This document shows, one piece after another, positions 1 to 5,783 of a stretch of 5,783 nt of DNA (position 1 is the stretch's first letter; every line of letters starts with the position of its first letter). The translations under genes were made by a program, and so were the position numbers. The notes beneath the pieces are model-generated. The model had not been told where the DNA came from. It did not search any database and saw nothing but the letters and a program-made list of their open reading frames with translations. Source of the DNA: an uncultured bacterium (GTDB lineage Bacteria; Bacillota_I; Bacilli_A; RF39; UBA660); the NCBI GenBank assembly GCA_905215145.1, contig CAJMOW010000090.1, positions 1 to 5,783 of the forward strand, given 5' to 3'.

Positions 1-789
1 GATTTATATAATTGCTCAAATGAATATTTAAACACGTTAAATAAAACTTTTACATATAAAGAACAATTTTTTATAGATAAACTTATTCATAACTTGAACG
101 ATATAATAACAACTATAAAAAAACAATATAAATATACAACATTAAAAGATGCATTATATGAGAAAAAAATATATGTTGATAAATCTAATACCATGAAAAT
201 AACCTTTATGGGAATAGTAGATAAAATACTTTATGAAAAATCAAATGATAAAACATATGCAGTTATTATAGATTATAAAACGGGTACTCCGGATACATCA
301 TTAGATAAAATTAATTATGGAATTAATATGCAGTTACCTATATATTTATATTTAATAAACAAAGAATTTAAAAATACAGAGGTAATAGGATTATATTATC
401 AAAAACTATTACATAAAAAACCAAATATAAATGATAAAGAACCTTTAGAAAACTTAAAATTAATAGGATACACAATAGATTCAGAAGAATTAATAAGCAA
501 AATAGATTCATCATATGAAGATAGCACAGTTATAAAAGGTATGAAAAAAGGTAAAAACGGATTTTATGCATATACAAAATTATTAAATAACAAAAAAATA
601 AATGAGATGCTTGAACTTGTAGAACAAAAAATAGATGAGGCAATAAATAGTATAACAAATGCAGATTTTGAAATTAATCCAAAAAAATCAGATAAATTTT
701 CTTCATGTGATAAATGTATTTATAATGAAATATGTTATAGAAATGAAAAAGATTTTGTTTATTTAAAAGAAGGTGAAAAAAATGCCTAG
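1..789 (+). CDS. addB: AddB, ATP-dependent helicase/nuclease subunit B, C-terminal part (5' end outside window)
   Basis: The frame is open from base 1 to the TAG at 787-789, giving 262 visible residues. The TTG at 94 is therefore an internal leucine and not a start, and the true start lies upstream. The fragment carries the RecB-type PD-(D/E)XK nuclease domain: GIVD with Asp at fragment residue 74, IIDYKTG with Asp91 and Lys93, and MQLPIYLY with Gln111 and Tyr115. Near the end is a C-x2-C-x5-C group (Cys236, 239, 245). In AddB of known families these three cysteines, with a fourth far upstream, bind a 4Fe-4S cluster that closes the nuclease domain; the fourth would be outside the window. AddB is the inactive-helicase, Chi-recognising subunit, and its nuclease cuts one strand of a broken DNA end. 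It overlaps addA by 8 bases, the classic addBA operon order. All visible catalytic residues are present. Identification rests on the domain plus the addA neighbour. Confidence 0.94.
   Translation, partial: DLYNCSNEYLNTLNKTFTYKEQFFIDKLIHNLNDIITTIKKQYKYTTLKDALYEKKIYVDKSNTMKITFMGIVDKILYEKSNDKTYAVIIDYKTGTPDTSLDKINYGINMQLPIYLYLINKEFKNTEVIGLYYQKLLHKKPNINDKEPLENLKLIGYTIDSEELISKIDSSYEDSTVIKGMKKGKNGFYAYTKLLNNKKINEMLELVEQKIDEAINSITNADFEINPKKSDKFSSCDKCIYNEICYRNEKDFVYLKEGEKNA
768..775 (+). promoter_or_regulatory. Ribosome binding site deciding the addA start
   Basis: AGAAGGTG ends 6 bases before the ATG at 782. The GTG at 773 would give a protein three residues longer, but it is itself part of this Shine-Dalgarno sequence and has only A-rich sequence upstream. 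The ATG at 782 is therefore preferred. Confidence 0.8.
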
Positions 790-3700
790 TTGGACAAAAG
801 AACAAAAAGATGCAATAAATAAAGATGGCACAAATATTATAGTAAGTGCAGGCGCAGGAAGTGGAAAAACAGCTGTACTAACTCAACGTGTTATAACTAA
901 ATTATCAAAAGGAATAAATATAGATGAACTTCTTATTTTAACTTTTACTAATTTAGCAGCTCGTGAAATGAAAGATAGAATAAAAAAAGCTCTTTTAAGT
1001 ATAGATGATAAAAAAAACTTAGAAAAAATAGATTCTAGTTATATAACAACATTTGATAGCTATGCACTTTCAATTGTAAAAAAATATCATTATCTACTTA
1101 ATATAAATAAATCAATTTCTATAGTTGATTCAAATATAATAAGAATAAAAGAAAGAGAAATAATAGATGAAATTTTTGAAAACTTATATAAAAATAAAAA
1201 TGAAAAATTTCTTAAATTAATAAATGATTTTTGTACTAAAGATGATTCAGAAATAAAAAACGCAATACTTAACATAAATAATAAATTAAACTTAAAAATT
1301 GACAAAAAAGAGTATTTAAAATCATACATAAGTACAAAATACTCAGAGGAAAACATTAACAAAGATATAAATGATTTTTTAAGTATAATTTTTAAAAAAA
1401 TTACCTTTATATCAGACGATTTAAATAAAATAAGTTACATGGATTATAATAAATTTTATTTAGATTTAGAAAATGTGTTAAATCCAATTATAAATAGTAA
1501 AGATTATGACAATCTAGTGTCAACACTAAATGTTAGACTTCCAAATGCACCAAAAAATAGTGATGAACAATTAAAAAAAATAAAAGAAAATATTTCAAAT
1601 ACAATTAAAGAAATAAAATCGATTTGTATATATGACTCATTAGATGAAATAAAAAATTCAATTTTATTGACAAAAAATTATGCAGAAATAATTATTGAGA
1701 TAATTGAAGAAATAGATGAACAAATTAAAAATTATAAAAACATCATTTGCGCATATGAATTTACAGATATCGCACTTATGGCTTGTAACATAATGAAAAA
1801 ATATGATTATGTTAGAGAAGAGGTAAAAAACTCATTTAAAGAAATATTGATAGATGAATATCAAGATACAAATGATCTACAAGAAGAATTTATAAGTTTA
1901 ATATCAAATAATAATGTTTATATGGTTGGAGATATCAAACAATCTATTTATAGATTTAGAAATGCAAATCCATATTTATTTAAATCAAAGTATGATCTAT
2001 ATAATGAAAATAAAAATGGAATTAAAATAGACTTGAATAAAAATTTCCGTTCTAGAAAACAAGTACTTTATAATATAAATGAAATTTTTGAAGAAATAAT
2101 GAATGATGACATAGGCGGAGCAGATTATAATAATGGACATGCTATGGTATTTGGAAATAATTCATATAAAGAATTAGATTATAATACAGATTTAGATATA
2201 TTTACATATGATGCAGATGATAAAGAATATTCAAAAGAAGAAAAAGAAATATTTTTTATAGCTAATGATATAAAAAATAAAATAAAAAATAACTATAAAG
2301 TTACAGAAAAATCAACATTTGAACTTAGAAACATTGAATATAAAGATTTTGTTATATTAGTAGATAGATCAACAAGTTTTGATTTATACAAAAAAATATT
2401 TGAATACATGGAAATTCCACTTACTTTAGTAAGAGATGAAATAGTTACTAAAAATATAATAATTATACTTATAAGAAATATATTAAATTTAATAGTTAAA
2501 ACCAAAAATAAACAATTTGATAACGAATTTAAATATTTATTTATGAGTATCTCTAGAAGTTTTTTAATAGAAGAAACAGATGAAAATATTTTTAAATATT
2601 TGAACAACAATATTCAAGAAAGTGAAGTAATGAAAAAGATTAATTCGCTTTTAGATATAGATGATATTACTTCTGAAATCTTAATAGATAAAATTATAGA
2701 AGAATTTAATTTTTATGAAAAAGCTGAAAAAGTTGGGGATATAGTTGCACTTCAAGTAGTAATCGAATATATTAATAATTTGTGTGTTTCAACATCTCGT
2801 ATGGGTTATGATATATATGATTTTATTAAATTTTTAAATAGTCTAAAAGATTATAACTTTGAAATAAAATATAAAACTAACATAGAAAGCTCTAATAGTG
2901 TTAAAATAATGACTATTCATAAATCAAAAGGATTAGAATTTCCAGTATGCTATTATTCAATGATTTATAAAAAATTTAATATAAGTGATTTAAAAGAAAA
3001 AATATTATATGACAATCAATATGGAATTATATTACCTTATTATAATGAAGGTATAGGAGAAACAATATATAAGACAATGCTTAAACAAAGATATATAAAA
3101 GAAGAAATTTCAGAACAAATTAGACTTTTATATGTTGCACTAACAAGGGCAAGAGAAAAAATGATTATAGTATCTCCATATTTTAATAATGATAGTAAAC
3201 TAGATGAATCATTAAAACTAAAATATAGATCATTTTATGACATACTGAATTCTATAGATTATGTTTTAGAAAAATATATAAACAAAATAGATTTTTCAGA
3301 TATTGTAATTAATAAAGATTACAAATTTATAAAACAAAAGAATATTTTATTAAATGATAGTAATGAAACTTTAAATGTTAATGAAATAAATATAGAAAAA
3401 GACATAGTAGAAAAAAATACTTTTTCTAAAAAAAGCAAAATATTAATTACAAAAGAACAATACTATAACATGGAGTATGGTAAGAAAATCCATAAATTAT
3501 TTGAAATGTTAGATCTAAAAAATATAGATTATTCTCTGCTAAATAATATAGAAAAGAAAACAGTTATGAATTTTATTTCAAATCCTATATTTGATAATAT
3601 AAATAATTCAAAAATATTTAAAGAGTATGAATTTGAATATGAAGATAATCATATTTTATATAAAGGAATTATTGATTTAATGTTAGTATATGAAAACTAT

Positions 3701-3856
3701 ATAGATATAATAGACTATAAATTATCAAATATTGATGATGAAAAATATATTGATCAATTAAATGGCTATAAAAAATATATAGAAATGATATCAAATAAAA
3801 AAGTAAATATTTATTTATATTCAATATTAAAACAGGAATTTAAGAAAATTAATTAA
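782..3856 (+). CDS. addA: AddA, ATP-dependent helicase/nuclease subunit A
   Basis: A 1024-residue UvrD/RecB-type superfamily 1 helicase with a C-terminal nuclease. Motifs in order: Q-motif region (TKEQKDAI, about residues 5-12), Walker A GAGSGKT (24-30), motif Ia LTFTNLAAREM (from about 53), DEYQDT (motif II, Asp358-Glu359), VGDIKQSIYRFR (motif III, from 382), NFRSRKQVL (motif IV, from 421), TIHKSKGLEFP (motif V, 711-721) and RLLYVALTRAR (motif VI, 781-791). The PD-(D/E)XK domain follows: His904, GIID Asp965, IIDYK Asp978/Lys980, and QLNGY Gln992/Tyr996. With AddB it unwinds and degrades double-strand ends until Chi, leaving a 3' tail for RecA. AddA supplies the 3'-5' motor and one of the two nucleases. 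At 1024 residues it is shorter than Bacillus subtilis AddA (about 1230), yet every catalytic motif is present. Only one tryptophan (TGG) occurs in the protein. Its start overlaps the addB stop. No convincing terminator follows it. Confidence 0.97.
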   Translation: MPSWTKEQKDAINKDGTNIIVSAGAGSGKTAVLTQRVITKLSKGINIDELLILTFTNLAAREMKDRIKKALLSIDDKKNLEKIDSSYITTFDSYALSIVKKYHYLLNINKSISIVDSNIIRIKEREIIDEIFENLYKNKNEKFLKLINDFCTKDDSEIKNAILNINNKLNLKIDKKEYLKSYISTKYSEENINKDINDFLSIIFKKITFISDDLNKISYMDYNKFYLDLENVLNPIINSKDYDNLVSTLNVRLPNAPKNSDEQLKKIKENISNTIKEIKSICIYDSLDEIKNSILLTKNYAEIIIEIIEEIDEQIKNYKNIICAYEFTDIALMACNIMKKYDYVREEVKNSFKEILIDEYQDTNDLQEEFISLISNNNVYMVGDIKQSIYRFRNANPYLFKSKYDLYNENKNGIKIDLNKNFRSRKQVLYNINEIFEEIMNDDIGGADYNNGHAMVFGNNSYKELDYNTDLDIFTYDADDKEYSKEEKEIFFIANDIKNKIKNNYKVTEKSTFELRNIEYKDFVILVDRSTSFDLYKKIFEYMEIPLTLVRDEIVTKNIIIILIRNILNLIVKTKNKQFDNEFKYLFMSISRSFLIEETDENIFKYLNNNIQESEVMKKINSLLDIDDITSEILIDKIIEEFNFYEKAEKVGDIVALQVVIEYINNLCVSTSRMGYDIYDFIKFLNSLKDYNFEIKYKTNIESSNSVKIMTIHKSKGLEFPVCYYSMIYKKFNISDLKEKILYDNQYGIILPYYNEGIGETIYKTMLKQRYIKEEISEQIRLLYVALTRAREKMIIVSPYFNNDSKLDESLKLKYRSFYDILNSIDYVLEKYINKIDFSDIVINKDYKFIKQKNILLNDSNETLNVNEINIEKDIVEKNTFSKKSKILITKEQYYNMEYGKKIHKLFEMLDLKNIDYSLLNNIEKKTVMNFISNPIFDNINNSKIFKEYEFEYEDNHILYKGIIDLMLVYENYIDIIDYKLSNIDDEKYIDQLNGYKKYIEMISNKKVNIYLYSILKQEFKKIN

Positions 3857-3888
3857 TACTTGTTTTAATTATTTATAGCTTGCTCAAT

Positions 3889-3917
3889 TTGACAGTAATC
3901 ACATAAAATGGTAAAAT
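3889..3917 (+). promoter_or_regulatory. Sigma-A type promoter of the glucosaminidase gene
   Basis: TTGACA (3889-3894) is followed by a 17-base spacer and TAAAAT (3912-3917), with TG one base upstream of the -10 (3909-3910), an extended -10. The -35 is perfect and the -10 differs by one base. The expected transcription start is about 3924-3925, so the 5' untranslated leader before the TTG at 3947 is about 22 bases. The match is unusually good, even allowing for AT-rich background. Confidence 0.82.
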
Positions 3918-3931
3918 CATATCTATCACGT

Positions 3932-3942
3932 GATGAGGTGAA
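3932..3942 (+). promoter_or_regulatory. Ribosome binding site deciding the TTG start at 3947
   Basis: GATGAGGTGAA has the AGGTG core at 3936-3940, 6 bases before TTG 3947. It is the strongest Shine-Dalgarno match near this gene. No comparable site precedes the ATG at 3908. Confidence 0.8.
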
Positions 3943-3946
3943 TTTT

Positions 3947-4510
3947 TTGAAAACGAAAGAATTTGGTGTTTTAGTAGTTCTATTAATACTTATTGGAACT
4001 AATATAACATACTTAAAATATAGTGATGAAAAAGTGGTTGCTAGTGGTTATGTAGTATGCGAAAACAAAGCAGAATCAATGGATTCTACAAAAATTGTAT
4101 ATGATAATATGACATTGGATGAACTTGCTGAAAAGCTTGATAAATCCCTTAATTCTGATGTAAAAGGACAAGGTTATATTTTCGCAAAATATTCAATTGA
4201 AACAGGAATTGACCCATACTTAGCTGTTGCAGTAATGTTACAAGAAACAGGTTGTAAATGGAACTGCAGTTATTTAGCTTCTAAATGTAACAATTATGGT
4301 GGACAAAAAGGAGCACCTGGTTGTAATGGTGGTTCATATAAAAAATTTGATACACAAGAAGAAGGAATAAAAAGTTACATAACTAATTTGTATGATAACT
4401 ATATATCTAAAGGATTAACTACACCAGAACAAATAAATAAAAGGTATGCATCAGATCCAAATTGGTCAAAAAAAATTAATAGATATATTAATGAAATAAA
4501 ATCAAAATAA
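3947..4510 (+). CDS. Membrane-anchored glucosaminidase/lysozyme-like cell wall hydrolase
   Basis: A protein of 187 residues from TTG 3947. The ATG at 3908 would add 13 residues but lies within the promoter, upstream of the likely transcript start. Residues 1-5 are charged and 6-23 are a hydrophobic segment, so it is probably a signal anchor or signal peptide. There is no lipobox at Cys38. A linker (about 24-70) leads to a lysozyme-fold domain: YIFAKYSIETGIDPYLAVAVMLQETG with candidate catalytic Glu100, then NNYGG (115-119), FDTQEEGIKSY, and YASDPNWSKKI near the end. These are landmarks of the GH73/glucosaminidase group, which cleaves the glycan strands of peptidoglycan outside the membrane. 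Family assignment is by motif resemblance; a transglycosylase of the same fold is possible. Four cysteines (103, 107, 114, 126) surround the active-site region and could form disulfides. It forms its own transcription unit between a strong promoter and a terminator. Its biological role (growth, separation, lysis) is not shown. Confidence 0.8.
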   Translation: MKTKEFGVLVVLLILIGTNITYLKYSDEKVVASGYVVCENKAESMDSTKIVYDNMTLDELAEKLDKSLNSDVKGQGYIFAKYSIETGIDPYLAVAVMLQETGCKWNCSYLASKCNNYGGQKGAPGCNGGSYKKFDTQEEGIKSYITNLYDNYISKGLTTPEQINKRYASDPNWSKKINRYINEIKSK

Positions 4511-4533
4511 AGTGATTAAATTCACTTTTTTTT
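4509..4533 (+). terminator. Intrinsic terminator of the glucosaminidase gene
   Basis: AAAGTGA (4509-4515), a six-base loop, then TCACTTT (4522-4528) form a perfect 7-bp stem. The T run extends from 4526 to 4533. The stem begins inside the TAA stop codon. It is AT-rich and short, but of the usual form for such a genome. Confidence 0.8.
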
Positions 4534-4540
4534 ATTTATA

Positions 4541-4625
4541 ATTGGAAAAATGTGATAAATTTATAAAAAAATGTCGGAATTTTGTGATAAAATTGCTTTT
4601 TTATGTTGGAATTTTGTGATTATAA
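4541..4625 (+). repeat. Three imperfect direct repeats with an exact 32-bp period
   Basis: The core GGAA....TGTGAT appears three times. GG falls at 4544, 4576 and 4608, and TGTGAT at 4551, 4583 and 4615. Copies 2 and 3 match at 17 of 18 bases (4571-4588 against 4603-4620: ATGTYGGAATTTTGTGAT). Copy 1 (4539-4556) is more diverged, about 12 of 18. The stretches between cores are AT-rich and not conserved. The array lies between the upstream terminator and the promoter of the reductase gene, so it could be a set of protein-binding sites on one helical face or a decayed tandem duplication. The function is unknown. Confidence 0.7.
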
Positions 4626-4643
4626 ATAATATTTTAATTAATA

Positions 4644-4672
4644 ATGAAATTTAAACAAAAATATAGTATAAT
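4644..4672 (+). promoter_or_regulatory. Probable sigma-A promoter of the reductase / PLP-enzyme unit
   Basis: A perfect TATAAT (4667-4672) lies 17 bases after ATGAAA (4644-4649), which matches the -35 consensus at 4 of 6 positions. The expected start is near 4679, giving a leader of about 28 bases. Matches to TATAAT arise by chance in such AT-rich DNA, but the placement just after a terminator and just before the gene supports it. Confidence 0.6.
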
Positions 4673-4694
4673 TAATAATGATTTTATGGCATAT

Positions 4695-4702
4695 GGTGGT
4701 GA
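4695..4702 (+). promoter_or_regulatory. Ribosome binding site of the reductase gene
   Basis: GGTGGTGA, with the GGTGA core at 4698-4702, ends 5 bases before ATG 4708. It supports this start over any other in-frame codon. Confidence 0.7.
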
Positions 4703-4707
4703 ATTAA

Positions 4708-5424
4708 ATGGAAAACAAAGTAATATTAGTAACAGGTGCAGCAAAAGGTATAGGTGCGGAAATAGTAAAAACATTTGCGCAAAATAAATATGATGTAATA
4801 ATAAATTATAATAAAAGTGAAGAAAATGCTTTCAAATTAGAAAAATTAATTAAAAATAATTACAATGTTGGAGTTATGCTTGTAAAAGCTGATTTGACAA
4901 ATGAATCAGAAATAGTTGATATGTACAACAAGGTAATTAAAAAATATAAAAAAATAGATATTATTGTAAATAATGCTGCTTTAGCTATTGATAATTATTT
5001 AATTGATAAAACAAAAGAAGAATTTATGAAAGTTTTAGATACAAATGTTGTCGCACCATTTTTAATAACAAAAATATTTAGAAATGATGTTAAAACAGTT
5101 ATAAACATTTCATCAACAGATGCAGTTGATACCTATAATGAGCTAAGCATTGACTACTGTGCATCAAAATCAGCTTTAAATTCAGTTACTAAAACGCTTT
5201 CTTTAGCTATTCCTAATATAACTATAGTTTCTCTTATGCTACCTTGGGTAAATACAGAAGCAATAAAGGAAATGGATCCAATTTATTTAGAAAATGAATT
5301 AAAAAGAACAGGTCAAAAAAGATTAATTGAACCAAACGAGGTTGCAGAGAAAATATATGATTTAGTAACAAAAAATAATATAAAAACTGGAGCAATAATT
5401 AATTGGGGTGAAATATATGAATAA
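4708..5424 (+). CDS. Short-chain dehydrogenase/reductase (SDR), FabG-like but atypical
   Basis: A cytoplasmic 238-residue NAD(P)-dependent oxidoreductase of the classical SDR family. Visible landmarks are the TGAAKGIG nucleotide-binding loop (9-16), the post-beta-2 segment INYNKSEEN (32-40, similar to NADPH-preferring FabG-type enzymes), Asp62, NNAA (88-91), Asn113, ISS (134-136), and the catalytic YCASK with Tyr150 and Lys154. All four members of the Asn-Ser-Tyr-Lys tetrad are present. It is odd after the active site: the usual Pro-Gly is Pro-Trp (179-180, LPWVNTE), and the C-terminus ends INWGEIYE without the usual Asp-Gly-Gly. These differences argue against a housekeeping FabG. A reductase like B. 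subtilis YmfI, which acts on elongation factor P, is one possibility, but nothing here proves it. It is the first gene of a unit with the PLP enzyme that overlaps its stop by 8 bases. The substrate is unknown. Confidence 0.93.
   Translation: MENKVILVTGAAKGIGAEIVKTFAQNKYDVIINYNKSEENAFKLEKLIKNNYNVGVMLVKADLTNESEIVDMYNKVIKKYKKIDIIVNNAALAIDNYLIDKTKEEFMKVLDTNVVAPFLITKIFRNDVKTVINISSTDAVDTYNELSIDYCASKSALNSVTKTLSLAIPNITIVSLMLPWVNTEAIKEMDPIYLENELKRTGQKRLIEPNEVAEKIYDLVTKNNIKTGAIINWGEIYE
5405..5411 (+). promoter_or_regulatory. Ribosome binding site of the PLP-enzyme gene, inside the reductase gene
   Basis: GGGGTGA lies 5 bases before ATG 5417 and within the last codons of the reductase gene. It indicates independent initiation with likely translational coupling. 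Confidence 0.75.
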
Positions 5425-5783
5425 TTTAGATGAGATAATTAAAAAATCCGAAAAAGAATTAGAAGAAGAATATAAAAAAATAGATAAAATTTGTGAATTT
5501 AACAGTAACAAAGTATTAAATGCATTTAAAAAAAATAAAGTTTCTGAAACACATTTTTCGCAAACAACAGGTTATGGATATGGTGATACAGGAAGAGATA
5601 CTTTAGAAAATGTATATAGTGATATATTTAAATCAGAAGATTCATTAGTAAGATCACAAATTATATCTGGAAGTCATGCACTAACTGTAACACTATTTGG
5701 TCTTTTAAGACCAGGCGATACAATGTTAAGTATAACAGGTAAACCATATGATACTTTGGATGAAGTAATAGGGATAAAAGAAA
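5417..5783 (+). CDS. Methionine gamma-lyase / aluminium resistance (YnbB) family PLP enzyme, N-terminal part
   Basis: An open frame of 122 residues from ATG 5417 that runs off the window. Family members are about 400-430 residues, so less than a third is visible. Residues 4-25 are a charged helix. Then come TTGYGYGDTGRDTLE (50-64), an EDSLVRSQIISGSHAL block (74-89), LLRPGD (96-101) and TGKPYDTLDEVIG (107-119). This series is characteristic of the family once called aluminium resistance proteins and now methionine gamma-lyase family (B. subtilis YnbB). These are fold-type I PLP enzymes related to cystathionine/methionine lyases. SGSHAL is expected to bind the cofactor phosphate. The lysine that holds PLP lies outside the window. 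The natural substrate of most members is unproven, so methionine lysis should not be assumed. The gene follows the reductase with an 8-base overlap (ATGAATAA) and its own Shine-Dalgarno site, so it is probably co-transcribed. Confidence 0.92.
   Translation, partial: MNNLDEIIKKSEKELEEEYKKIDKICEFNSNKVLNAFKKNKVSETHFSQTTGYGYGDTGRDTLENVYSDIFKSEDSLVRSQIISGSHALTVTLFGLLRPGDTMLSITGKPYDTLDEVIGIKE

Noticed and set aside
94..96. TTG as a start for a separate short nuclease gene
   Set aside because: The frame stays open to base 1, no Shine-Dalgarno precedes the TTG, and the content matches the C-terminus of AddB, directly joined to addA.
773..775. GTG as the addA start
   Set aside because: It is part of the AGAAGGTG ribosome binding site for the ATG at 782.
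1090..1362. Minus-strand open frame of 90 residues inside addA
   Set aside because: It lies wholly antisense to a well-supported gene and is rich in Ser/Phe/Ile/Leu, as expected from the complement of Lys/Asn/Ile-rich coding. It has no recognisable domain.
1571..1581. Poly-A tract in addA as a phase-variable slippage site
   Set aside because: Runs of seven to eight A are common throughout this AT-rich window, and the reading frame is intact here.
2293..2610. Minus-strand open frame of 105 residues inside addA
   Set aside because: It is an antisense shadow with the same composition artefact and no family resemblance.
3851..3870. Inverted repeat AATTAA / TTAATT after addA as a terminator
   Set aside because: The stem is only six A-T pairs with an eight-base loop and no following T run. 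Read-through from addA into the next gene is possible.
4551..4620. TGTGAT cores as CRP/FNR or Rex operators
   Set aside because: They match only one half-site. The inverted second half (TCACA or TTCACAA) is absent from every copy.
4541..4625. Repeat array as a small CRISPR
   Set aside because: The period is only 32 bp with about 18 conserved bases, the spacers are AT-rich low-complexity DNA, and no cas gene is nearby.

Overview
The window is very AT-rich (by eye about a quarter G+C or less). It reads as ordinary chromosome of a low-GC Bacillota or a Mollicute-like relative, such as an uncultured Bacilli or Clostridia lineage. Supporting signs are the addB-addA order, a perfect sigma-A type promoter, and Shine-Dalgarno sites built on GGTGA before all four visible starts. 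All five tryptophan codons in the window are TGG and no gene carries an internal TGA, so the standard bacterial code fits and a mycoplasma-type code is unlikely. All five genes are on the + strand. I cannot name the species.

Layout: bases 1-789 are the 3' end of addB (nuclease domain and iron-sulfur cysteines). It overlaps addA (782-3856), the helicase-nuclease partner, by 8 bases. Together they form the AddAB enzyme that processes double-strand DNA ends for recombination. After a 90-base gap with its own promoter comes a small membrane-anchored glucosaminidase/lysozyme-like protein. Its best start is TTG at 3947, because the more upstream ATG at 3908 lies inside the promoter. A hairpin terminator closes that unit at 4509-4533.

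The 197-base gap at 4511-4707 holds that terminator, three imperfect direct repeats spaced exactly 32 bp apart, and a promoter. These precede a two-gene unit: an atypical short-chain dehydrogenase/reductase (4708-5424), then, overlapping by 8 bases, the start of a PLP-dependent protein of the methionine gamma-lyase / 'aluminium resistance' (YnbB) family, which runs off the window. The last two genes are probably translationally coupled. Their shared substrate, if there is one, cannot be read from the sequence.

I did not find a mobile element, CRISPR array, tRNA/rRNA or clearly new multi-gene system. The observations most worth a second look are the 32-bp repeat array, the cysteine-rich wall hydrolase with its hidden start, and the unusual reductase/PLP-enzyme pair.
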